Below, piece by piece: positions 46,109 through 56,438 of a stretch of 64,000 nucleotides of DNA (positions are counted from its first letter, which is position 1; each line of letters opens with the position of its first letter). Below the pieces are notes generated by a model that worked only from the letters and a program-made list of their open reading frames with translations, was not told where the DNA came from and did not search any database. The position numbers and the translations under genes are program-made. This DNA comes from Limonium bicolor (taxonomy: Eukaryota; Streptophyta; Magnoliopsida; Caryophyllales; Plumbaginaceae): contig CM041777.1 of NCBI GenBank assembly GCA_023374045.1, forward strand, positions 109,829,588-109,893,587, given 5' to 3'.

Positions 46109-47540
46109 ATGGCAAAGGGTAACAGCGAAAACAGATCCATGATGATGATCTGTCTTTTGAAGAACTAGATGCTGTTATAACAAGGTAAGTTTAAGTGGTT
46201 TTTTAGATGTTGTTTCTGTTTTTGTTTGTTGTTTGGTTCGTTTAGCTACTGCTTTTTCTTGACAATACTATTTTTTTTAATTTTTATACAGAGCACTACT
46301 ATTGCTAAAGGCAAACAGAAAGCTACTGATGAAGACCCTTCTGTTCCTGTGACAACATCTTTGAATTGCCCAAATCAAAGAATCCAAAATCTGTTTGTTG
46401 TTCAAAAATTAGATAAAGGAAGGAGAAGGCTGATGTTGGCCCTTCTTTAAAGGTTGAAAAACCAAAGAAGTCTAGGCAAGTTAATAAACCTATCTCTGCA
46501 TGTACTGTTTTTATTTGTTTCATATACTAATAATATTTATTATTTTATATACAGAGCTTCAGTTAGTGTTAAAGGAAAGGAGAAGGCAGTTGATGTTGTC
46601 CCTTCTGGTAAGGTTGATAAACCTAAAAAATCGAGGCAAGTAAGGAACTCATAGAACCTGTGATGAATGTGAAACTGAAAATGAGTTTCTAGGGTGCCAT
46701 CTCGTATGGCCTTGAGAAATATGGTTTATGTTATTCGAGACCTAGATGAGGAGCTAGGTTTCGGATCTTTGTTACACCTTAACTTACTCGGTTGAATGGT
46801 TCCTTCAATTTCTGGCTTGTAAATAACTATGATTGGGCTCAATGCGTTTGTGGATGACTGATGGTGATAAGATCCACATTACCTCCGATTCTGTTTAGCT
46901 TATTTGAGTCTGCCTAAAGGTCTGCTCCCCGTTGTAGAGGCTAAAAGTCAGTTTGAGTCTGATGATTTTTTTTCAATTTATTGCTTATTGGAGGGATAGT
47001 TGGAATGTGAGGTTAAAGGTCCACAATCAAACAAAATGGCTGAGATTTTGCATACTTTTAGAGGGGCTGAATTTAAAAGGAATTTTATCTGTTTTGTTGT
47101 TTCTTGCCTGATAATGCTCCAACAACTGGCCACTGTAATTGGAAAGTGTTGTACTCTTTGATGATCTGGAGTGATTGCAATCAAATGAACTGGTGTGAGT
47201 TTGTGATGAGCAAACTCAATGAGTTTTTGAAAAGTTGGACTAAATCTGAATCTGAGGGCAAATACTTCACCGGTTCTTGTGTGCTCTTGAATTTTGATAT
47301 ATCTGGCTGTACCTCTTAGCGTGTAATCCCGGGATTAGGAAGTTTCCTTCCCTTTTATGTTGGGATCAAAAGAGGTTTTATGAGAGAGTGAAGTTGGAGA
47401 TTTTAGCTGGTGGCTTTGGTCAGGGTAAGATTGAAGCCCCTTTGTCTGTTGAGGAGTTGAACCAAATCCCGAAGTTCAGCGCAACTTTTTCTAAAGCTGA
47501 AACTTCAAAATTTGAAGTTGGTTCCACTTCTTCTTCTTCG
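46109..47540 (+). pseudogene. Decayed gene inside the MULE (aminotransferase-like mobile-domain type)
   Basis: Three short exon-like blocks repeat a basic motif: KGKQKATDEDPS (from 46292, after an AG acceptor), KGKEKADVGPSLKVEKPKKSR (about 46412-46475) and KGKEKAVDVVPSGKVDKPKKS (46573-46635). The exon before them ends at 46184 with a GTAAGT donor; the other two end AG|GCAAGT. Downstream, broken frames contain RDLDEELGFGSLLHL (about 46725-46780), WCEFVMSKLNEFLKSW with KYFTG (47190-47270) and LEILAGGFGQGKIE (47390-47435). These resemble the plant transposon-borne mobile-domain proteins found beside Ulp1-type genes in MULEs. Stops separate them, so the gene is dead. Family placement is from recall. 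Confidence 0.45.
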
Positions 47541-48267
47541 GTAATCTTTTATTTTTGTTATTTTCTTTTTTTTTGTTTCATTTCTTTGTTTGTATTTATT
47601 TTAAGTTAAATGTTTTTAACTATTTTTATGTTTGTATGTGTCAAGTTACATTGTGAGACAAATTTATGAATGTGGGGACTCGATTTCTCTCATCTTTTCA
47701 AGACTTTCATTCTTGATGTCAAACTAGATCTGAAGGCTTTATGAGTTCACCATTGAAAAACGATGATATTTGTTTAGCTATTGCAACTATGATGAGTAGT
47801 TTTGAGTCTTTTGAAAAGACTATAGATGATGATTTCTAACAATGACATGTTAAAAGGTCTAGGACGCTCGAGAACGAAATCGTAGAAGCTCAGAAGGGAA
47901 GGTGCATGAAGCGAAAATAGTCGAGAGTTGAGGGTTACTATGGATTCCGGGTTGACGAACTGGAGTTAGGGTTAAGGGAAGGAGAAGATCAAGAGAAGGG
48001 ATGAGCACGACGAGGGTGATCTGTTGTTGAAGAAAGATCTGGGACGCTCGAGAACGAAATCGTAGAAGCTCAGAAGGGAAGGTGCGTGAATAGAAAATAG
48101 TCGAGAGTTGAGGGTTTCTGTTGTCTTGCGTGCGTAGACTCTGGAGCAGGAAAAGAGAGGGAGAAGAGAAAACGAATATGGACATTTACAATTATAACTT
48201 CAAAGTAAATGATAGAACTATCCATCGTCATATTAGAACCTGGCACTTGCGCCAGGTTCGAAATCGC

Positions 48268-50699
48268 GTAATTCAATAGGTGTTTGAAAATAAATATTTA
48301 ATAAGACATGACTGATTAAAAGAAATTGTTGTATAGTTATGATAAAAGGAAACCGTTGGATTATATGACATATTTTAGCACAAGATTAGAACTAATTATC
48401 ATGAAATTTAAATACATTATTAAAAGACGTTAAAGTTTACTTATTTTTAAAAATGTGAAATGTTATTGTATAATTTCTTTTTCTCACCATACCATTAAAA
48501 TATTAGGTCCTCTTTCATATAATAACTGTAAAAATATATTTACTTTTATCTAAGACAAGCTTCATTTTTGGTTGATGTATGCTGATTTTTAAATCATATT
48601 TAAGGAAAAAAAATTATAGCCAAAATTATATATATTCATCCTTAGGAATTTTTTAATCAAGCTCTAGTAGTGTTTTTTAATAATATTTCCTAAAAATTAT
48701 GGTGTTTTTAGTTTAATGTAACTAGATAAAACTTATCAAAATAGTATAATTTCAAACATTCTAAATAGTCAAGTGTGTGTAGTGTTTTTGTGTTAGAATA
48801 TGTAGTTTTGGATATTAAGTTGGAGGCTCTCTCGTCTACATTGTTTTATTTCAATTCCCAAATGAATGGTATTTAAGTTTGTTAGCTTTTATAAACATTA
48901 AGCGTGACTTTGTTTTCGCTTAAAAAGCTAGAACTAGGATTCGCCATTAGGGTAAATGGGTGTTACACTAAGGTCATGTCACAAATTTTGGTAAATGACA
49001 TGCGGAGTCAAGTAATGAGCGAGGCCTCACAAAGCTGCCACACTCAAGAGAACCTGATTTATCGGTGAGTTACCCACATCGAAAATAAAAGTGGGTGAAA
49101 ATAATTTTATGCTAAATTGTAACGACATATCAACAAACCGAAAATATAGCAACATAGCCAAACAACCTTGTATATAAAGTGTCATGACACGGGAAAGGAA
49201 GTCTCACTACAGTAATCATTAGTTTGTCAGTATAACTTTTTATATATGAACAATATATTATTGACGGGATACAATAGAGCAAGTTTAGATCCACTCATAT
49301 GGGTGTTTTTGTGTGTATACCATAAATAGTTGTGTTGCCAGAAGACGCTTAGTAAAAAGAAAATCAAAAAGTGATTTGAAGAATGGAATTGGACCAGAAA
49401 TGTCTCTCTTTACGATGCGCTTAGTACTTCAAAACTAGGCAAAAATTTCCCTTGGAGTTGATCTTGATTTTTTTTTTGGAAAGAGGATCTTGATTCTTGA
49501 TAGTCATTTTATTCGTCATCTTTCATATATGACGTCCCTTTCTGAACTCAACTCTCAAAAAATAATGAATCGGTTCAACAGCTGAAGGATTGTCAAGATT
49601 CCTTTTTTCTTTAGAAAAAAGGCCCAAGCTCATATACTTTGATAAGAAAACCTCTTTGTAGCCCAAGTGTATATTATTCTTTTCTTTTCTTTCTCGGAAA
49701 AAGCAAAACACGAGAAAAATTTAAATGTTTAAACTCGACACTGGAACTATATCAAATAGAGGCATCTTGTTTTGTTAGCTTTGTAAGTATAATCCATCAC
49801 AAAGACTATTAAATAAGTATATACAAGCTGAGGAATCATGGTTATTAAAAGGATATAGCTACACCTCAAGTGTCCGAATTTTCTCTCTCGTTCTTTCCTT
49901 GCATGCATTTGGACAACATATATCAGACTTCTTCCTTTATGTTTTGTGGACCAGAACTTTTTTTTTTTTCTTGATATTTACCTTCCCTATTGCACGAACA
50001 AATGAGTCTTAGCTACATGGTTGTAGTAATTATCAATAGTTATATTTTTCATGATACAATTTACATAGAAGAAAAGTACATATTTTATAAGTTTATTATA
50101 TAGTTTATAAAACTTAGTGTGTATATTTAATACATACAAATTCAGAAATATCATATTTCATTGTATGCATTTATTTATATATTAGTACAGTTTTAAATGA
50201 CCAAATATATAGTTTTAATATATATATATATTGTTATCTATAACTATATATATGATTATAGTCAAGAAATTGAGTTGCACGAATGGTAACTCTCCGGCTA
50301 TCCTTTTAGAAATGTGTGGCTTGGAGTGAATGCCACAGGATGTATTTTGTACATATTCGTTTTTAGCAATATCGATCAAGTTTGCTCGGGTTTGTTATCT
50401 ATAAATTATTTTACATAAAATATCTCTTGTAAATTTGAATCAGGTGAGTTGTTGGGTGAAACAGATGTTCACTACCACGGGAGTAACTCGTTTGCTCCCT
50501 TGTGCCTTCTTGAGTATCAGTAAGGTGGGTCAGGAAGACTTTTTCTTATCTCTTGGTCTTGATCATTGCTAGCTTCAATCATCCCCGGCCTATTTCCTGA
50601 TGTTCGCTTCCGCGCATATTCTTGTTTTGTTTCCAACCGGCCAGAACTATGCTTTATGTTTCGAAATATTATTTACTAAATATAACGAGTCTAATACTT
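48268..50699. other. AT-rich intergenic stretch, no gene recognised
   Basis: About 2.4 kb of AT-rich sequence. Short frames (for example 49523-49711 minus) show no family features. Positions 48950-49100 contain text of a GC-richer kind (tgttacactaaggtcatgtc) that may be a repeat fragment, but no boundary could be placed. Confidence 0.4.
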
Positions 50700-50733
50700 C
50701 GAATCTAGCTTGCGCAGGTTCTAATATAGATAG
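50700..50733. repeat. Solo fragment related to the MULE tip
   Basis: The 34 bases starting cgaatctagcttgcgcagg match the tip of the MULE left arm (about 45097-45135) with one small gap. It may be a footprint or end of a related element. Confidence 0.5.
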
Positions 50734-51013
50734 TGTCACATGTCAACATTCTATTGGAGGGAAATAAAGAAAAAGAAAAAAAGAGAATAAGGGGAATAGT
50801 TATACGGGGATCAATGGGGGATTGTATGGGTAGGAGAGAGAAAACTATTTTTTTTTAAAATGTCATAACTTACAAAATATAATTGCAAAAATAAAATAAA
50901 TTATATCATTGTTCATCATTTTTCGTACTCTTCAAAATAAGATACATCATGGATATGTTTTGGTAAATTTTAAAAAAATTATTTTTTGTATATATATATT
51001 GTTTAAGATTAAT

Positions 51014-51460
51014 TGTGAATCATAAGTTTAAGCAAAGTGAATTAAAGATTGTTTAAAAGTGAATCAGAAGTTGTTACAAAGTGAATTAGAGTAATAAGAG
51101 TGATCAATCTCGTAAGCATATATTGTTAAACTAAAATAAGTGATTAAGAGGTTTAAGAAATGTGAATCATAGGTTTTTATAAAGTGAACCTTTCTTTTAT
51201 TGAAAATGAATCATTCGTTTTAAAAATTATTTTTCTAGTGTGAATCAAAGGTTTAAGCAAAGTGAATCAAAGGTTATTAAAAAGTGAATCAAAAGTTGTT
51301 ACAAAGTGAATCAGAGTAATAAGAGTGAATCTCGTAAGCATATACTATTGTTTAACTAAGGTAGGTGATTAAGAGGTTTAAGAAATGTGAATCAGAGGTT
51401 TTTATAAAGTGAACCTTTTATTTATTGAAAATGAATCATTCATTTTAAACAATGTGAATC
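51014..51460. repeat. Tandem duplication of about 225 bp
   Basis: Units about 51014-51236 and 51240-51460 share the phrases gtgaatcaaaagttgttac and gtaataagagtg. A short motif aagtgaatca recurs within each. Confidence 0.7.
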
Positions 51461-51529
51461 CTTTGGGTTTTTTTAAAAGTGAACCTTAATCCTGCACTAC
51501 AAACCCTAAAAATGTCTTCCTAGGATGGT

Positions 51530-51790
51530 TTTTAGGGTGTTTGGGGGGGGGGGGGGGGGGTAGGGTAATCTTTTGGCATTAGTTCTGCACTTTATATTGT
51601 CGTCACTGACTCGACAGTTTTTTAGGGGTTGTGGTTTAGGGTTTAGGTTTAGGGTTTTGGGTGTTGGGGGGTAGGGTAATCTTTTTCGGTATTAATTCTA
51701 CTTTATATTGTCGTTATTGACTCGACCGGTTTTTTGGGTTTGTGGTTTAGAGTCCCTAAACCCTACACTACAAACCATAAAAATGTCATC
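51530..51790. repeat. Second tandem duplication with poly-G run and telomere-like motif
   Basis: Two units of about 120 bp contain ggtagggtaatcttt and tattgtcgt(c/t)a(c/t)tgactcgac. A run of 18 G lies at 51543-51560. The text gtttagggtttaggtttaggg near 51635-51655 resembles plant telomere repeats but is only a few units. Confidence 0.7.
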
Positions 51791-52225
51791 GACGTTTTTA
51801 ACTTTACTATAGTGGTTTTTAGAGTGTTTGGGGTAAGAATCATTTTGTTAATGAATAAGGTTCATTTTATTATGAAAGAAGATTCATTTTGCTAATGAAT
51901 AAGATTCACTTTGTAATATATACTCATTCTAAAAATATAAAATTTCAAGTTTACTAAAACATATCCATGATGCGTCTTGTTTTAAAGAGCACGAAAAATG
52001 ATGAACATTGGTATAATTTTATTTATTTTTGTACTTATATTTTGTAAATTATAACATTTTGAAAAAAAATTATTTCTCTCTCCTAATAACAAATATCATA
52101 TTCAACCCCGCCAAAATTGCTTCCGGTGCGCGCATGTTAGTTCCTCTTTATTTTTGATTTTTTTCTTCTTTTAATGTTTTTCCCCAATCTCTTGGTGACA
52201 ACTGACAAGTGGACAATCTCCATCT

Positions 52226-53420
52226 TCCAATATGGCTCATTCTCAGGCTCTCCATTTAAAACCATTTTATCTGTTATTTTATACTCTTTCTGTTAATTAA
52301 TAACTGTCGTTTTAGTAGTGATTCTTGTTCAAAAATATATGTTATTCTAGCTTTTTGACACATTTTTTTCCACTTTTAACCCTACTATTCAATACAAAAG
52401 TAATTATTATCTAGATGGAAAAGTAAAAAGTAGGGGTACATGTGTCATTTTTCTACTTTCCTTAATAAGTGTGTAAGTTTATAAAATGTTCATTCTTCAA
52501 AAGTCTGAGTCAAATTTTTTTCATAGCGTCTTCTTTTTTTAGATGCCGGTCTGGTTTGTTTGCTGAATCCATACATATATGACCACACGACGCAGAAGTC
52601 AGACCAATCTAATTATAAAAAGGTTACAAGTATCTTCAAAGACTATAGGAGATATTACTGGGTCAATATAGTTTATATATATTTAATGTATATAATTACT
52701 TACTCCCCAAGTCCCGGACCCCCGGTAGCGTAAGTAAGCACTTGTAACAAAATAATGCACCTAAACAAAAGAAAAGATGTCTTCATTAAAAATGTTTGTT
52801 GACTCAGTCTCGTCGTTTTCGCAGGCGAAGCCATACCGTTGTTTATATTTATCCCCTCCTCGACTTGTAAATCGCCCGAATTGATTTGAAGTTAGCTGGT
52901 CGTGTATGGAAATAATAGAGGTGTTGAACAGTTGATGCTGGCTAAAAAATAGGTACATAATTAAGGTATATCTATGTAAAAATTAGTGTATGTATTCATG
53001 TTTAAAATAAAATATAAACAGAGCATGTTTTATTACTTTTTTTTTTGATGGTATAGTGCTACATGAGGGACAATAGTTAAACTTGATAACAAATGGTTGA
53101 TTTCTCCTGTAGCATATAGATGTAACTTTACAATATTGTGTAATATTAATAACAAATAAGTTTTTAAGAAAACATAAATAATAACTTCCATTGAAAAGTT
53201 TTAAACAATTATTATGATTTTCTATCATCATAAATTTATTTAGAAGAATTAACTCCTCTAATCATGTATGATCTACAGTAGTAAGCCACAAAGTAAAAGT
53301 GTAATTTTATTTCAAAAGTACTTGCAAACATTTGGTAATGAATTAATTAATGCCAAATTCTTGGCTAAACGTGGTTGTACCTATCCTAACTACATCCTAG
53401 CTACATGTGCAAGTGAAATA
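52226..53420. other. AT-rich intergenic stretch, nothing recognised
   Basis: No gene or bounded repeat was found. Small minus-strand frames at 52761-52958 and 52983-53231 lack family features. Confidence 0.4.
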
Positions 53421-53424
53421 TGAG

Positions 53425-54262
53425 AGAGGGAGCGCGTGTAATGTTGAATTTTTTTTTTTTCATTTTTTTGCTGGCCACAGTTTTACCTTTTTTTTTTTTT
53501 TAATTTTTCTTTTTCTTTTATCTTTATCTCAACAATAATATTTAAATTTTATAACTTTTTATATATAAGTCTAAAATGAAATACAATTATATCATTGTTC
53601 ATCTAAATTCAAGCTCTTCAAAACAAGACCAGTCATGGATCTGTTTTGACAACTTTCAAAAAAATTTATTTTTACATATATACGTTGATATTTTAATGTG
53701 AGGATGTATGTACATGTTTTAATGTGAGAATGTACATGTTTTAATGTGACGATGTACATGTTCAAATGTCAGAATGTACATGTTTTTAATGAACATCTGG
53801 TACATGTTTGTATGACCATCTATAATGTTTATATGACTGTCTGTACAAGTGTTCTTTCTTATGTACAGGTTTTAATCTAAGAATATATATATTTAGTGAT
53901 TCGTACAGTTTTATGTGACCTTCTGTATGTTTTTAATGTACATGTTTTTACGTGAGAATGTACATGTTTTAGTGAACATTTGTACAGGTTTGTATGACCA
54001 TCTGTACAAGTTTTCTTTTACGTTCAATGCACTATACATGTAAAAATATTTTTTTTTTAATTTTGTCAAAATATATCCATGAATGGTCTTGTTTTGAAGA
54101 GCTTGAATTTAGGTGAACAATGATATAATTTTTTTCATATTGGACTTATATATTAAAGTTACAACATTTAAGTTACAACAATTTAAAGTTTTTATAATTA
54201 AAACAAATAACAAACCAACCAAACAAAAAAAAAAAAAAAACAACAACTCCCGCGCGCTCGTG
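53425..54262. mobile_element. Inverted-repeat element 2 with minisatellite core
   Basis: Arms 53425-53690 and about 54020-54262 are imperfect inverse copies (tips near gagcgcgtg and cgcgcgctcgtg). The inner arm phrase tatcattgttcat...ctcttcaaaacaaga...catggat is shared in kind with element 1, so the two belong together. The core 53696-54010 is a degenerate repeat of tgtacatgttttaatgtgag. No coding sequence. Confidence 0.55.
53696..54010. repeat. Minisatellite tgtacatgtttt(a)atgtga
   Basis: Roughly a dozen degenerate units of 20-25 bp, some with a tgacca or tgaaca variant. Confidence 0.7.
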
Positions 54263-54314
54263 GACGTAGCCAATTTTGGCTCCATCCAGGTGACAACTCC
54301 CGCGCGCTCGTGTA
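54241..54314. repeat. Short GC-rich direct repeat
   Basis: The phrase acaactcccgcgcgctcgtg occurs at about 54243-54262 and 54294-54313. Confidence 0.75.
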
Positions 54315-54365
54315 CATCCAGGTGTAGCCAAGACTCTCCGTTAATTAATTGAATAATTTAAATAA

Positions 54366-54493
54366 TGTTATAAATAGATATATTTTATATTGAATTTCAC
54401 ATCTGTAATCAAGTTTCCCCTTGTACTCTCTATAAATAGAGGTCTTGTATATTCATATCGTAATAAGAATATCAGTTACCTCTCTATCTCCTC
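54366..54493 (+). repeat. 5' LTR of the copia element, 3' end replaced
   Basis: It matches the 3' LTR for about 128 bases with scattered substitutions and contains the TATA box CTATAAATAG (about 54430-54439). The match stops after tctctatctcct at 54493; the last 33 or so bases and any PBS are missing. Confidence 0.8.
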
Positions 54494-54601
54494 TAAAAAA
54501 ACTAAGATGGAAGTGGCCGTCTTCACTCGTTTCTGCTCTTCAGCATTTTCGGACAACCTCAAGAAGACGGAGAAGAATCGAACGGTCAGCGACAACTAGC
54601 T

Positions 54602-54829
54602 ATGGCTTCTTCTAAAGCTAATGCTTATCATTCTCAAGATCCCTTTAACGATGATATCAATAAGAAGAAAGAAATGGGAAACCGAAGAGCCCTTCAAGAA
54701 ATCGGCAATTTCGTCAAGCCTAATAGTAATAATCCGCTTGAAGGAAAGCCTAATATGCCTCACGTGAAGCATAATACCGAGTCAACGGCAACAAGAATCC
54801 AAGGCGAAGGAATTCGTTCGCGGCCGTAA
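54602..54829 (+). CDS. Cyclin-B-like N-terminal fragment with destruction box
   Basis: A 75-codon frame from ATG 54602 ends at TAA 54827-54829. It starts MASSKANAYHS and contains GNRRALQEIGNFV, which fits the mitotic cyclin destruction box RxALxxIxN, followed by LEGKP as in plant B-type cyclins. The two cyclin boxes are absent, so the product could not bind a kinase. It lies just inside the 5' LTR of the copia element, in the place of leader and gag, and may be a captured first exon. A small upstream frame, 54508-54597, precedes it by a few bases. Identification rests on the D-box and spacing; a protein search is the test. Confidence 0.5.
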   Translation: MASSKANAYHSQDPFNDDINKKKEMGNRRALQEIGNFVKPNSNNPLEGKPNMPHVKHNTESTATRIQGEGIRSRP

Positions 54830-55049
54830 TCTGATATGACCAACAAAAGTTTGGAGAGAAGGCGACGACCGATAGAGATAAATCGCCCGAGCAAATGGAT
54901 ATGTGAATCCTTATCTTTGTGAGATAAATTCTTTTTCTGTTGGGATTGATAAGAAATAAACAATCCTTAACATCTCAATTTAATTATTCTCAATAATGCA
55001 TGATTTTATTATTATGTCAAATTAATATCACATGATGTATTAAGCTGAA
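54830..55049. other. Copia internal, nothing recognised
   Basis: Non-coding stretch between the cyclin-like frame and the GGCATCGTGCC repeat field. Confidence 0.35.
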
Positions 55050-56245
55050 AATGTATATCATGTGAGGCATTGCGCCAAGAATTAATCACGTGAGGCATTG
55101 TATTAGAAAAATAATCACGTGAGACATTGTGCCAGGAATTGATACCGCGTGAGGCATCGTGTCAGAATTTAATATCACGCGAGACATCATGTCGGATCAT
55201 CTTGTTTACTGTTATTTTTTTATTTTGTGTTGTTCAATTTATTCAGTCTCATTTTTATTTATTTGTGAACTATAACGTAAGGCATCGTGCCAGAAAAATA
55301 ATCATGTGAGGCATCGTGCCAAAAAAATAATCACGTGAGACATCGTGCCAGAAAAATAATCACGTGAGGCATCGTGCCAGAATTCAATAATGTTAATTTT
55401 TATTCTACGTTGTTTAATTCATCCAGTTTTCATTTTTATTTATTTGTAGTATAATGTGAGGCATCGTGCCAGGTATAATCATGTGAGGCATCGTGTCAGA
55501 TATAAATTTTCATTTAAGGCATTGTGCCAATATATATAGATATCACGTGAGGCATCGTACCAGAATTTATTTATTGCACTACTTTTATTATGTGTTATAT
55601 GATTTATTTGTGTTGCGATATAATATACTTCATTATTTTATGATTGTTATTTATAATGTTTACCCCAATATATACGGCATTGCGCCCGATAAAATTAATT
55701 TTAATATTATTTGAAGAAATAATGGCATTCCACCTGAAAGTCTTTGATATTGATATATCATAAACAATGTCCAATATTGCCGAACTTGAGCTTACATGCC
55801 TTGGACATCACTAAGAAGGGCATCGCGCCTGTAATTTTGACATCAATATACTAAGACGGGCATCGCGCCTGAAATTTTGACATCAATATGCTAAAAAAGG
55901 GTATTGTGTCTAAAAGTTTAGTTGCATATGTTATAAAAAGGCATCACACTTGAAAGTGTTAATATGATCAATATAGAGAGCGGAGCCAGATTCTTTTTAA
56001 TTACTTTTATACAGTATAAGCAAAGAAATTGACATTGTGCCGGAAACTTCTGAACTAAATTTGATATGGTATTAGCATTGAGCTAGAAAATTGACAATAT
56101 TTTGAAAATTAAATATATTGATAATATCATTGATCTAAAAGGGTATAACACCTGATGATTTCATCTGAAGTATCTATTTTATGTATAAGATGAACGTTAT
56201 TTCATGATTGTGAAAAATCAATGATGGTATTGCACCAGGAGAAAT
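55050..56245. repeat. Field of GGCATCGTGCC motifs
   Basis: About 23 copies of an interrupted palindrome, consensus GGCATYGTGCC, occur from 55061 to 56235. In the first half (55050-55570) they form a tandem repeat of about 27-33 bp with the prefix cacgtga and suffix agaaaaataat. Later copies are more divergent and spaced 40-90 bp. The function is unknown. Confidence 0.8.
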
Positions 56246-56438
56246 TTGTGAAAATCGTTTGAAGTAATTCTTGGAAAACTACGCAAGTGATTACCATGAT
56301 GATGAATATGCATATGTCAAGTTTGACCTCTATGATGATGGTATATGCATAATGTCATACAAATAATTCAATTTGAATGTGATTTTACAAATGATTCTCA
56401 ATGAATCATAAGTTCATCTTCATTGAGATAGTGCTAAA

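Larger units (their letters stand above)
45091..48267 (+). mobile_element. Mutator-like element with about 330-bp terminal inverted repeats
   Basis: The left arm 45091-45421 and right arm 47934-48267 are inverse copies. They start GCGATTT(T/C)GAA and carry an inner palindrome CTGGCGC...GCGC(T/C)AG next to the tip. Arms of this length around a gene-like interior are typical of MULEs. A partial extra copy of arm sequence lies at 47863-47933. No clear 9-bp target duplication is seen (atggccaat on the left, gtaattcaa on the right). No transposase core is left. Confidence 0.7.
50735..52225. mobile_element. Inverted-repeat element 1 with tandem-repeat core
   Basis: Segment 50820-50995 and segment 51925-52095 are imperfect inverse copies (marker: atgaacA/GTTCAT...tcatggatatgtttt). 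Outer tips TGTCACATGTCA (50734) and TGACAAGTGGACA (52203-52215) are also roughly inverse. The core holds two tandem duplications (51014-51460 and 51530-51790). There is no transposase. Tips and arms suggest a non-autonomous Mutator-like or foldback element; exact limits are uncertain. Confidence 0.5.

Noticed and set aside
54800..54830. GAATTC and GCGGCCG sites near each other, suggesting vector sequence
   Set aside because: Sites are short, the NotI site is incomplete, and flanking sequence continues as plant-like coding text.
55050..55570. CRISPR-like spacing of the GGCATCGTGCC repeats
   Set aside because: Spacers are similar to each other, the context is a eukaryotic copia element, and no cas genes exist; it is a degenerate minisatellite.
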